A stretch of 24,804 nt of DNA from JBBDSH01 sp040905045 (GTDB lineage: Bacteria > Pseudomonadota > Gammaproteobacteria > Eutrophobiales > Eutrophobiaceae): assembly GCA_040905045.1 (NCBI GenBank), contig JBBDSH010000069.1:1-24804 (forward strand), in the 5' to 3' direction. Numbering within the stretch: the first letter of the stretch is position 1; each line of letters opens with the position of its first letter. Below the pieces are notes generated by a model that had not been told where the DNA came from, ran no database searches, and saw nothing but the letters and a program-made list of their open reading frames with translations. The position numbers were made by a program, and so were the translations under genes. Shown here one piece after another: positions 1 to 6,310 of the stretch.

Positions 1-428
1 TTGTATTCCCGGTAGGTTTCACCGAACAGTTCTTCCAGAAACTGTTCCTCGTATTTGATATAACCTTCCTGGATGATGAAGACAAATACGGGGATGACCA
101 GGAAGGGCGTCAGGCTACCCAGCAGGATTGCAGCGCCGAACAATATTACCACCAGACCCAGGTACATGGGGTTGCGGGACAGGCCGAAGAGCCCTTCAAC
201 CACCAGTGCCGTTGATCGGTCAAAGGGCATTATCGGCGTTCCCACTTTTCTGAACATATTGACGCCAATCAGGGACAGACACAGGCCGGACACCAGAACG
301 GCGATGCCGGCCCAGGAATAGGGTGGCCGGATCAGTTCCAGTACGGGCAGGTAACGGTCCAGCAGCAGCATTATCAGCAATGCGGCCAGTAGATAAAACA
401 CCGGCAGTACTTTTTGCAGTCTCTTCAT
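1..428 (-). CDS. Isoprenylcysteine carboxyl methyltransferase-like membrane protein (partial, 3' end outside window)
   Basis: The first 142 residues of an integral membrane protein, read leftwards off the window edge. Hydrophobic segments lie at about residues 7-23, 38-56 and 90-120. The motif SRNPMYLG (residues 84-91), followed by the acidic/aromatic stretch KYEEQFLEELFGETYREY, is the signature of the ICMT/PEMT-like methyltransferase superfamily, in which the C-terminal part binds S-adenosylmethionine. Bacterial members of this kind are mostly uncharacterised, so the substrate is unknown; methylation of a lipid or a small hydrophobic molecule is possible. The ATG lies 10 bases after the cyclase stop codon with only a weak GAAAG upstream, so it is probably cotranscribed with the cyclase. 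The remaining C-terminus is not visible. Confidence 0.85.
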   Translation of the reverse strand, partial: MKRLQKVLPVFYLLAALLIMLLLDRYLPVLELIRPPYSWAGIAVLVSGLCLSLIGVNMFRKVGTPIMPFDRSTALVVEGLFGLSRNPMYLGLVVILFGAAILLGSLTPFLVIPVFVFIIQEGYIKYEEQFLEELFGETYREY

Positions 429-438
429 TGTTTGCTTT

Positions 439-2691
439 CTACTTTGACGTATGCGTATAAACACCATCCCAGTCCGGACCCGGCGGGGATTCCCTGAAAA
501 TGGCGATACGTTCGAGATAGAGAGAATACAGTGTGTGTTCCGGATCGTCCTCGTGCAGTTGCTGCAACAGGGATTCGGCCGTCTGCCAGTCCTGGTTCCG
601 GTAGGCCTGCAAGGCTTCCGTATAGCGGCGCAGTTCTTCCAGTTCGCTTTCCGCGATTTCATCGGCCAGGGCGATGGGTTCATAAATGGCAATGGGCTCG
701 TCCTTGCCCTTGACCCGCACCACATCCAGTTCCCGGTAGACATATTCCTCCGCGCCCGCGCGTGTTGATTCGCTGACAATGATTTCCACGCCGTAATTCT
801 TGGTCAGGCCTTCCAGCCTGGAGCCCAGGTTGACCGCGTCACCAAGCACGGTGTAGGCCATGCGGAACTGCGATCCCATGTTACCGACGCTCATGTTGCC
901 GGTATTGATGCCGATGCCGATGCGGATCTCGGGCCAGCCCCGCTCACGGAATTCATCGCGAATGGCGTGCATGAGTTCCAGCATGGCCAGTCCGGTTTTC
1001 AGGGCATGTCGGGCGTGGTCCGGGTTCTCTATGGGCGCTCCCCAGAAGGCCATGATGGCGTCGCCCATGTATTTGTCGATGGTACCCCGATAGTCGTGGA
1101 TAAGACGCGTCATGGGCGTCAGGTAGGCGTTCATCAATTCGGACAAATCCCCCGGGCTCAGGGACTCCGACAGGCTGGTAAATCCACGCACGTCCGTGAA
1201 CAGAACCGTCATCTCCCGGTTTTCCGCATCCAGGGTGTAGGACTTGGGATCGAAATTCATTTCATCCACCAGTTCCGGCGGCACGTATTGGCCGAAGGTG
1301 GAAGCGATTTCCTTCTTGCTGCGCCGTTCCACAAAGAAACCCCAGGACATGTTGAGCAGGAAGATGCACAACAGCATGGTCAGGATCGTGGCCAGGGGCA
1401 GGACCAGGTTTTCCGCCTGCCAGAAGTACAGGTTGAAAGCGATGGTGGCCGTTAAAACCAGAAGACTGGTTATGGTGGCCCAGAGCGGACTGAGAAGGGG
1501 TATCAGAGCGGCCAGGAAGAGGCCGGTCAGTAGCAACTGGATGATTTCAACGCCGCGGGTATAGGCCGGGGCCTGTTTGATGTTCTGGTCCATGATACCG
1601 GTAATCAGGTTGGCATGGATTTCCACTCCGGGGTATTGCTTTTGCACCGGCGTTGTACGCAGGTCGAAGAGTCCCGGTGCCGTGGTTCCCACAAGAATGA
1701 TTTTGTCCCTGAGCAGATCCTTGTCGACAAGACCATGAATGACATCGGCGGCGGAAACATAGGGGAAGCTGCCCTGGAAACCCCGGTAGTGCACCAGCGC
1801 CTGAACATGTTTATCAACAGGTATATCGATGAAGTCGAGGCTCAACGCCTCCAGATCCGGATAACCGGTTCGACTTGCCACATCGGGATCGGCAAAAACC
1901 GGCCGGGTTTTCTCGACGCCGAATAACGACCGGACCGTCGCCAGTGACAGGGATTCATAATAGTCACCTTGGAATTCATAGATCATGGGCACCCTGCGGA
2001 CAACACCGTCCTCGTCAATCCAGGGTGTAAAATGCCCGGCATCCATGGCCGCCTCGTGCAGCATAGGCAGGTTGCCGCCGTAGCCGCCGGCGGATCGAAC
2101 ATACACTTTTTTATCCCTGAAAATATCGCTGTCGAAAGAAGGTTCCGGCAGACTCCCTGTTCGCGAGGCTTGCCCGGTAACATCGAAGGATTGAAAGTAA
2201 TAGCCGAGGATAACCGGCCTGTCCCGGAAGCTTTGCGCCAATACACGATCGTAGTTTAACTGTGGTTCAAGATCCTCGACGCGATCCCGAAAGCCCGGAA
2301 CATCGTCGAATTCGCTGCCGGCCAGCGCTTTCAGTACACGCAGACCGGAGCTTTCGTCGGGTTCCGGAAAGACCACGTCGAAAGCGACCATGGCCACCTC
2401 GTAATGCTCGAAAAGCTCGTTCACCATGCGCGCTACCCGGTCGCGGCTCCAGGGCCAGCGGCCGATTTCGGTCAGGCTTTTTTCATCAATATCAACGATA
2501 ACGACGCGATCATCGGTGCCGCCGGGCATGGTCAGCAGCATGCGCACGTCATAGAGGGCGTAGTCGAGTCTTTCAACAAACCGCCACTGGTAATAGCCGG
2601 CAGCGTGGCCGATGAATATGCCGCTGATGATCAGGGTCAGAATAATGACCGGATACTGCCGCTTGAGGCGGGGCAGGAGGTTCTTGAACAT
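439..2691 (-). CDS. CHASE2-domain class III (IIIb-type) adenylate cyclase
   Basis: A 750-residue membrane-bound cyclase that should make cAMP from ATP. An N-terminal transmembrane helix (about 13-32) leads into an extracytoplasmic CHASE2 sensor domain (about 40-375), then three helices (about 382-400, 403-422, 430-448) and a cytoplasmic cyclase domain (about 490-670). The metal-binding aspartates are D500 (LFTDVRGFT) and D544 (KYMGDAIMAFWGAP). The purine-selecting lysine is K540, and N621 and R625 (VNLGSRLEG) complete the transition-state pair. The second purine-selecting position, Asp in class IIIa, is Thr614 (YTVLGD), as in cyanobacterial CyaB1/CyaC class IIIb enzymes. A tail of about 70 residues looks TPR-like (EALQAYRNQDWQTAESLLQQL). 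It lies 16 bases after the Dabb gene; no strong ribosome binding site is seen. The ligand of the CHASE2 domain is unknown. Confidence 0.93.
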   Translation of the reverse strand: MFKNLLPRLKRQYPVIILTLIISGIFIGHAAGYYQWRFVERLDYALYDVRMLLTMPGGTDDRVVIVDIDEKSLTEIGRWPWSRDRVARMVNELFEHYEVAMVAFDVVFPEPDESSGLRVLKALAGSEFDDVPGFRDRVEDLEPQLNYDRVLAQSFRDRPVILGYYFQSFDVTGQASRTGSLPEPSFDSDIFRDKKVYVRSAGGYGGNLPMLHEAAMDAGHFTPWIDEDGVVRRVPMIYEFQGDYYESLSLATVRSLFGVEKTRPVFADPDVASRTGYPDLEALSLDFIDIPVDKHVQALVHYRGFQGSFPYVSAADVIHGLVDKDLLRDKIILVGTTAPGLFDLRTTPVQKQYPGVEIHANLITGIMDQNIKQAPAYTRGVEIIQLLLTGLFLAALIPLLSPLWATITSLLVLTATIAFNLYFWQAENLVLPLATILTMLLCIFLLNMSWGFFVERRSKKEIASTFGQYVPPELVDEMNFDPKSYTLDAENREMTVLFTDVRGFTSLSESLSPGDLSELMNAYLTPMTRLIHDYRGTIDKYMGDAIMAFWGAPIENPDHARHALKTGLAMLELMHAIRDEFRERGWPEIRIGIGINTGNMSVGNMGSQFRMAYTVLGDAVNLGSRLEGLTKNYGVEIIVSESTRAGAEEYVYRELDVVRVKGKDEPIAIYEPIALADEIAESELEELRRYTEALQAYRNQDWQTAESLLQQLHEDDPEHTLYSLYLERIAIFRESPPGPDWDGVYTHTSK

Positions 2692-2707
2692 TCAGCAGCG
2701 CCCGGAT

Positions 2708-3097
2708 TCAGAATGAAAAGTCATAAACACGGATGTCTTTGCACAACGGCAGGAATACTTCCTGAAGCCGGCGGACATGTTCCTCGTGATTGAGGTATTG
2801 TTCCATTTCCCTGCGATTACGGAAGCTCATACTGATCCCGACATCGAAGGAATCGTCGACAACCTCGCGGTCACTGGGCAGAACAGGGCCGACACGCAAG
2901 TCCATGACGCCCGGAATGGCGGTCAACTCCCGGACTGTTTCTATTACCCTGTCCCGGTTTTCCTTGCCGGGATTTTCCAGCCAGCACAACACCACATGTT
3001 CTATCTTGCTGCTTGTGGCGGAGGCTTTTGCAACGCCGTGGGTGCCAGTCGTTATGAACAAAGTCAGGAATACAGCCAGGTAAACTTGCATTTGCAT
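2708..3097 (-). CDS. Exported Dabb (stress-responsive A/B barrel) domain protein
   Basis: A 129-residue protein with a hydrophobic N-terminal segment (about 4-20) ending in an Ala-rich region near residues 22-27, consistent with a Sec signal peptide. The rest is one Dabb ferredoxin-like barrel: KIEHVVLCWL opens the first strand, the acidic DDSFDVGISMSF forms a middle strand, and the EEHVRRLQEVFLPLCKDIRVYDF end is typical of the family. Dabb domains dimerise; some are enzymes such as polyketide cyclases, but most bacterial single-domain forms have no known function. Export is less usual than a cytoplasmic location. The gene begins 14 bases after the apt stop, with a possible purine-rich binding site (AGAGACC) upstream, and is probably in the same transcript. 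No function can be assigned. Confidence 0.82.
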   Translation of the reverse strand: MQMQVYLAVFLTLFITTGTHGVAKASATSSKIEHVVLCWLENPGKENRDRVIETVRELTAIPGVMDLRVGPVLPSDREVVDDSFDVGISMSFRNRREMEQYLNHEEHVRRLQEVFLPLCKDIRVYDFSF

Positions 3098-3111
3098 ATT
3101 GTCCGGTCTCT

Positions 3112-3627
3112 TTAGTAATGAATCAGCGAATGCACGGGATAGTGATCCAGTTTGTCGCGCCCGCCCAGTTCGTCCAGTTCAATCACAAAGGCACAGGCGC
3201 TGATGTTCGCGCCCAGCTTTTCTACAAGTTCACAGCTTGCCACGGCGGTACCGCCGGTTGCCAGCAGATCATCCACGATCAGAACCCGGTCCGAGGAGCC
3301 AAGTGCATCAATATGCACCTCCAGTTCGGCGGTGCCGTATTCCAGGGAATAGGAAATGGACTGGACATCGTAGGGTAGTTTGCCCGGCTTGCGCAGGGGC
3401 ACGAAACCGATCCCCAGTTCCCACGCCGCCAGGCTGCCGAAAATAAAACCACGCGCCTCCATACCGACAATAGCCGTCAGGCCTTCATTGTGAAAGGGCT
3501 TGATCAGTTCCAGCACCGCCAGGCGCAGCATGGCCGGATCCCGCACCAGCGGGGTAATGTCCTTGTACTGAATGCCCTTGTGCGGGAAATCGGGGATGTT
3601 GCGTATGCAGTTTTTGAGTTGTTCCAT
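3112..3627 (-). CDS. apt: Adenine phosphoribosyltransferase
   Basis: A 171-residue cytoplasmic purine-salvage enzyme that converts adenine and PRPP to AMP and pyrophosphate. Length and motifs match the family: the N-terminal IRNIPDFPHKGIQYKDITPL, the EARGFIFG segment (about 58-64), the hood region RKPGKLPY and the PRPP loop VLIVDDLLATGGT (115-127) with its two adjacent aspartates. It is first in the minus-strand run and is preceded by a plausible sigma-70 promoter. The ATG at 3627 has no strong ribosome binding site (GGAT about eight bases upstream). An AMP-phosphorylase-like gene elsewhere in this window would be a source of adenine. Confidence 0.97.
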   Translation of the reverse strand: MEQLKNCIRNIPDFPHKGIQYKDITPLVRDPAMLRLAVLELIKPFHNEGLTAIVGMEARGFIFGSLAAWELGIGFVPLRKPGKLPYDVQSISYSLEYGTAELEVHIDALGSSDRVLIVDDLLATGGTAVASCELVEKLGANISACAFVIELDELGGRDKLDHYPVHSLIHY

Positions 3628-3655
3628 GGTTTTATCCGGTTTTTATTTTATCGCT

Positions 3656-3684
3656 ATCATAACGGGTTCCGGCGGCATGCTAAA
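3656..3684 (-). promoter_or_regulatory. Putative sigma-70 promoter for apt operon
   Basis: Read on the minus strand, TTTAGC (3684-3679) and TATGAT (3661-3656) are separated by 17 bases. The -10 element matches consensus at five of six positions and the -35 at three. Transcription would start near 3649, about 22 bases before the apt ATG. No operator is evident. It is a sequence match only. Confidence 0.45.
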
Positions 3685-3735
3685 CTTGTATCCCTGTTGA
3701 TTTACAGCTTTGTCTTTCAGATTTTCATCATAAAA

Positions 3736-4398
3736 ATGAAGAGCGAGCACGCGCATCCCTGGAATGTCCCGCCGAAAGAAGCCGTGGAACTGCAGCGACA
3801 ACTCGCTCGTTTCGTGGTAACCAGGGATGACTTCGGCGTGATCCGCACGGTTGCCGGCGTTGATGTGGGATTCGAGGATAAAGGGCGGGTGACGCGGGCG
3901 GCCGTCGCCGTGCTGGAATATCCGTCATTGCAGCCGGCGGAAGAGGCCGTAGCCCGCCTGCCCACCACCTTCCCCTACGTGCCCGGCCTGCTGTCTTTCC
4001 GGGAATTGCCGGCGGTACTGCGGGCCGTTGAGACCCTGAACAGGTTGCCGGACATATTTCTGTGCGACGGGCAGGGTATCGCCCATCCGCGCCGCTTCGG
4101 CATCGCCTGTCATCTGGGGCTGCTTACCAATACGCCGGCCCTGGGCGTGGGCAAATCGCGTCTCGTTGGAACACATGGTGAAGTTCCGGGGCAGCGCGGC
4201 GGCTGGACGGCTTTACTGGACAGGGATGAAGTGGTGGGTGCGGTTCTGCGTACCCGTGCCGGCGTCAAGCCGGTGTACATCTCGCCCGGTCACCGCATTT
4301 CCCTGGAATCCGCGGTAAAACTGATTATGGCTTGTACCACGCGTTATAAACTGCCGGAAACGACCCGGGCGGCCCACCGGCTGGCGTCGGGATCGTAA
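3736..4398 (+). CDS. nfi: Endonuclease V (deoxyinosine 3' endonuclease)
   Basis: A 220-residue DNA repair enzyme that nicks the strand one nucleotide 3' of deoxyinosine, arising from adenine deamination. The catalytic set of the family is present: D43 in VAGVDVGF, E90 in SFRELP, D111 in LCDGQGIAHPRRFG and the C-terminal His186 in YISPGH. K140 in GVGKSRL is also conserved, and YVPG precedes the catalytic Glu as usual. I chose the ATG at 3736 because the reading frame continues upstream to 3490, but that extension runs into apt on the other strand and does not resemble the family. No ribosome binding site is visible before this ATG. It is divergent from apt. Confidence 0.95.
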   Translation: MKSEHAHPWNVPPKEAVELQRQLARFVVTRDDFGVIRTVAGVDVGFEDKGRVTRAAVAVLEYPSLQPAEEAVARLPTTFPYVPGLLSFRELPAVLRAVETLNRLPDIFLCDGQGIAHPRRFGIACHLGLLTNTPALGVGKSRLVGTHGEVPGQRGGWTALLDRDEVVGAVLRTRAGVKPVYISPGHRISLESAVKLIMACTTRYKLPETTRAAHRLASGS

Positions 4399-4454
4399 CA
4401 GTTGGCCCGGAGGATCGGACTGAGCGGCTGTTGCCGAACGGAATATTCATTAAT

Positions 4455-4468
4455 TTGATGCAGATCAG
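4455..4468. promoter_or_regulatory. Putative FNR/ANR-type binding site
   Basis: TTGATGCAGATCAG matches the FNR consensus TTGAT-N4-ATCAA at nine of ten defined positions. If transcription starts near 4503, using the AT-rich -10-like sequence at 4490-4498, the site is centred at about -41.5, the normal place for a class II FNR-activated promoter. DNR and CRP-family relatives bind similar sequences. No regulator is encoded in the window. Binding has not been shown. Confidence 0.5.
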
Positions 4469-4471
4469 GAT

Positions 4472-4487
4472 TTTTTCGACCGAAAAA
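4472..4487. repeat. Perfect 7-bp inverted repeat in the metal-locus promoter region
   Basis: TTTTTCG and CGAAAAA are separated by AC. The element sits between the FNR-like box and the -10-like region, overlapping the usual -35 to -16 stretch, so it could be an operator for a second regulator. It is not followed by a U-tract and is an unlikely terminator. It does not match the CueR operators I know. Confidence 0.5.
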
Positions 4488-4489
4488 GA

Positions 4490-4498
4490 TAGTATATT
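4490..4498 (+). promoter_or_regulatory. Candidate -10 region of the metal-resistance operon
   Basis: TAGTATATT contains two overlapping -10-like hexamers (TAGTAT and TATATT). There is no good -35 hexamer at the right distance, as expected for a promoter activated by a class II regulator bound near -41.5. The predicted start near 4503 leaves a short leader with AGGAG at 4509-4513. Confidence 0.35.
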
Positions 4499-4530
4499 GA
4501 CAATCAACAGGAGTGATTGACTCGGATTCC

Positions 4531-4968
4531 ATGGTTTCTTTTATGCAGCAAAAGCGAACAGCAACAAGCCGTACGGGCACCGTTACGGTGCTGTTTGCGC
4601 TGTGGTTTTCGATGTTCTGTAACCATTGCATCGCGGCGGCCGGCGATATGCCGGAGTCAGGCAACACGCCCGCGGATTATTGCCCGCACGGGAACAGCGG
4701 TCCGACCCCTGACATTCCCGTCGATGACCGGCAGACAGGTTTTTGCGAAGGGGATTGCGAAAGCGTGTATTTCACGGCGACATTGTTCCCGAAGGTTGCC
4801 GACGACGCTCTCGTGCCATCGCTGTCTGCCGATGACTCCGATTCTGCTGGACCGATCAATCAATATGGTATTGCCGGGACCTGGCATTGGTCTCCGATAT
4901 CGACTTATGACACACCCGAGCGTTCTTATTTTCCTCCCTTCCAAAGGTATACCGTCCTTCTGAACTAG
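4531..4968 (+). CDS. Small exported protein with Cys/His motifs, first gene of copper/silver locus
   Basis: I do not recognise a named family. The predicted 145-residue protein has basic residues (QQKRTATSR) before a hydrophobic segment ending NHCIAAAGD, which looks like a signal peptide, so it is probably periplasmic. The mature part has CPHG, then CEGDC and a Pro/Asp-rich remainder with no further helices. Small Cys/His- or Met-rich exported proteins often sit at copper-resistance loci, and metal binding is inferred from this. The start is uncertain: AGGAG at 4509-4513 is 17 bases before ATG 4531, ATG 4543 has no site, and an in-frame GTG at 4513 overlaps AGGAG. The stop precedes a hairpin covering the cusC ribosome binding site. 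An overlapping frame is Arg-rich and less protein-like. Confidence 0.6.
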   Translation: MVSFMQQKRTATSRTGTVTVLFALWFSMFCNHCIAAAGDMPESGNTPADYCPHGNSGPTPDIPVDDRQTGFCEGDCESVYFTATLFPKVADDALVPSLSADDSDSAGPINQYGIAGTWHWSPISTYDTPERSYFPPFQRYTVLLN

Positions 4969-4972
4969 CGCG

Positions 4973-5017
4973 CTCCCGTTTTTGTAGCCCGGTTATCCAA
5001 CGGTTTTACTACGGGAG
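4973..5017 (+). promoter_or_regulatory. Predicted hairpin hiding the cusC ribosome binding site
   Basis: CTCCCGT (4973-4979) is an exact inverted repeat of ACGGGAG (5011-5017), with a G-U pair possible just outside. The second arm contains the GGGAG Shine-Dalgarno sequence of the next gene, whose ATG is at 5024. The 31-base loop holds a smaller stem, CCGGTT (4989-4994) against AACGG (4999-5003) with one bulge. The preceding gene stops at 4968, so a terminating ribosome would cover the first arm. Translational coupling is inferred. Confidence 0.45.
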
Positions 5018-5023
5018 TCAGCC

Positions 5024-6310
5024 ATGCAACCACATTCAGGGCTTTTCAGCCTTATCTTAATCGTTCCAATCCTGCTGTTGATCATGCCTGCCATGCATGC
5101 AAGAGGCGAAACAGCGGCAGTTTCATTGACACTGGCCGAGGCGGAGGCCATCGCATTGCAGTCGGATCCCCTCATGGAAAGTTTTGCGGCGAGTGCGGAG
5201 GGGCTCAGGGAAGAGGCTGTTGCCGATGCCCAGTGGCAAGACCCGAAGTTGAAACTGGGCATGATAAATCTGCCGACGAATTCTTTTTCCCGCAGCCGGG
5301 AACCCATGACTCAGCTTCAGATGGGTATCCAACAGGCTTTTCCCAGAGGCAACAGCCTTGAGCATGCCGGAGAAGAAACGGCCGCCATGGCCGAGGTTGA
5401 AGCGGCGAAACGGGAGAATCGGCGCCTGCTGGTATTACGATCCGTGCGCCGAGCCTACCTGGAACTGTATTTCCATATCCACAGACAGGAATTACTGGAG
5501 GAAAACCGGGAATTGTTCAGCCGGCTGCTGGAAATAACGGAAAGGCAGTATGCGGTCGGCCGGGACGCCCAGCATGATGTCATGCGGGCACAACTGGAAC
5601 TGTCACTGCTGGATAGCCGGCTCTTGGAGGCGCAGGGGGACGAAGAAGCCGCCAGGGCGGAGCTGGCTCAATGGATCTTACATCAACATGCAGGGTTGCC
5701 GTTGGCCGAAGAATTTCCGACATTAGCGCCCGTTCCGTCAATGGCGGAAATACACGGACGATCCCCGGAGCATCCGCTGATTCGCGCCAGGGATGCCTAC
5801 GTGGACGCCCGGGAATCCCGCGTTGCCATGGCCGAGGAACAATTCAAGCCCGGCTGGATGCTGGATATTACCTACAGTGAACGCACGGGCCAGTCCCTGG
5901 ACGGCGTTGCCCGGCCCGACCTGTTTTCCGTTATGGTCCTGGTTGACATCCCGCTGTTTACCGGCAAGCGGCAGGACAAGAGGCTGTCCGCTGCCAGGAA
6001 GCAGGTTGCGGCGGAACGGTTCAGTCGTACCGACCGGTTACGCCGCTTAATCCGTGATGCGGAACAACAATACGCGCAATGGCGGCAATTGAATGATCGT
6101 TATGATCTGTATCGGCAGCGCGCGCTTATCGATGCCAATCGCAATACCGAGGTGACGCTCAAGGCCTACCAGAACAATATCACCGACTTTACTACTCTGA
6201 TGCGCGCCAGCCTGGCCGAACTGGATGTCCAACTGGAGTTATTACGAGTTCGCATAGAGCGGGCCAAGGCCCGGGCGGGGCTGTTGTATTTTACCGGAGA
6301 GAACTCATGA
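5024..6310 (+). CDS. cusC: TolC-family outer membrane efflux channel (CusC/CzcC-like)
   Basis: A 428-residue outer membrane component of a tripartite heavy-metal efflux pump. A signal peptide (hydrophobic 8-22, ending MHARGETA) is followed by two long helical repeats typical of the outer membrane efflux protein family. Each begins with a LTLAEAEAIALQSDPLMESF-like or EHPLIRARDAYVDARESRVA-like segment, and helices such as LLEITERQYAVGRDAQHDVM would form the periplasmic barrel. There is no lipobox Cys, unlike E. coli CusC. The ATG has GGGAG six bases upstream, inside a predicted hairpin. Its stop overlaps the next start (ATGA), so it is translationally coupled to the adaptor gene. The symbol is by analogy with the CusA-type pump downstream; CzcC-like is the alternative. 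Confidence 0.9.
   Translation: MQPHSGLFSLILIVPILLLIMPAMHARGETAAVSLTLAEAEAIALQSDPLMESFAASAEGLREEAVADAQWQDPKLKLGMINLPTNSFSRSREPMTQLQMGIQQAFPRGNSLEHAGEETAAMAEVEAAKRENRRLLVLRSVRRAYLELYFHIHRQELLEENRELFSRLLEITERQYAVGRDAQHDVMRAQLELSLLDSRLLEAQGDEEAARAELAQWILHQHAGLPLAEEFPTLAPVPSMAEIHGRSPEHPLIRARDAYVDARESRVAMAEEQFKPGWMLDITYSERTGQSLDGVARPDLFSVMVLVDIPLFTGKRQDKRLSAARKQVAAERFSRTDRLRRLIRDAEQQYAQWRQLNDRYDLYRQRALIDANRNTEVTLKAYQNNITDFTTLMRASLAELDVQLELLRVRIERAKARAGLLYFTGENS

Noticed and set aside
3490..3735. Upstream extension of the endonuclease V frame
   Set aside because: It runs antisense through apt and its promoter, and family members begin near the ATG at 3736.
4517..4963. A second plus-strand frame over the small Cys/His protein, with AGGAG close to a TTG start
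   Set aside because: The translation is Arg-rich and typical of an out-of-frame reading of GC-rich sequence; the other frame has a proper signal peptide.
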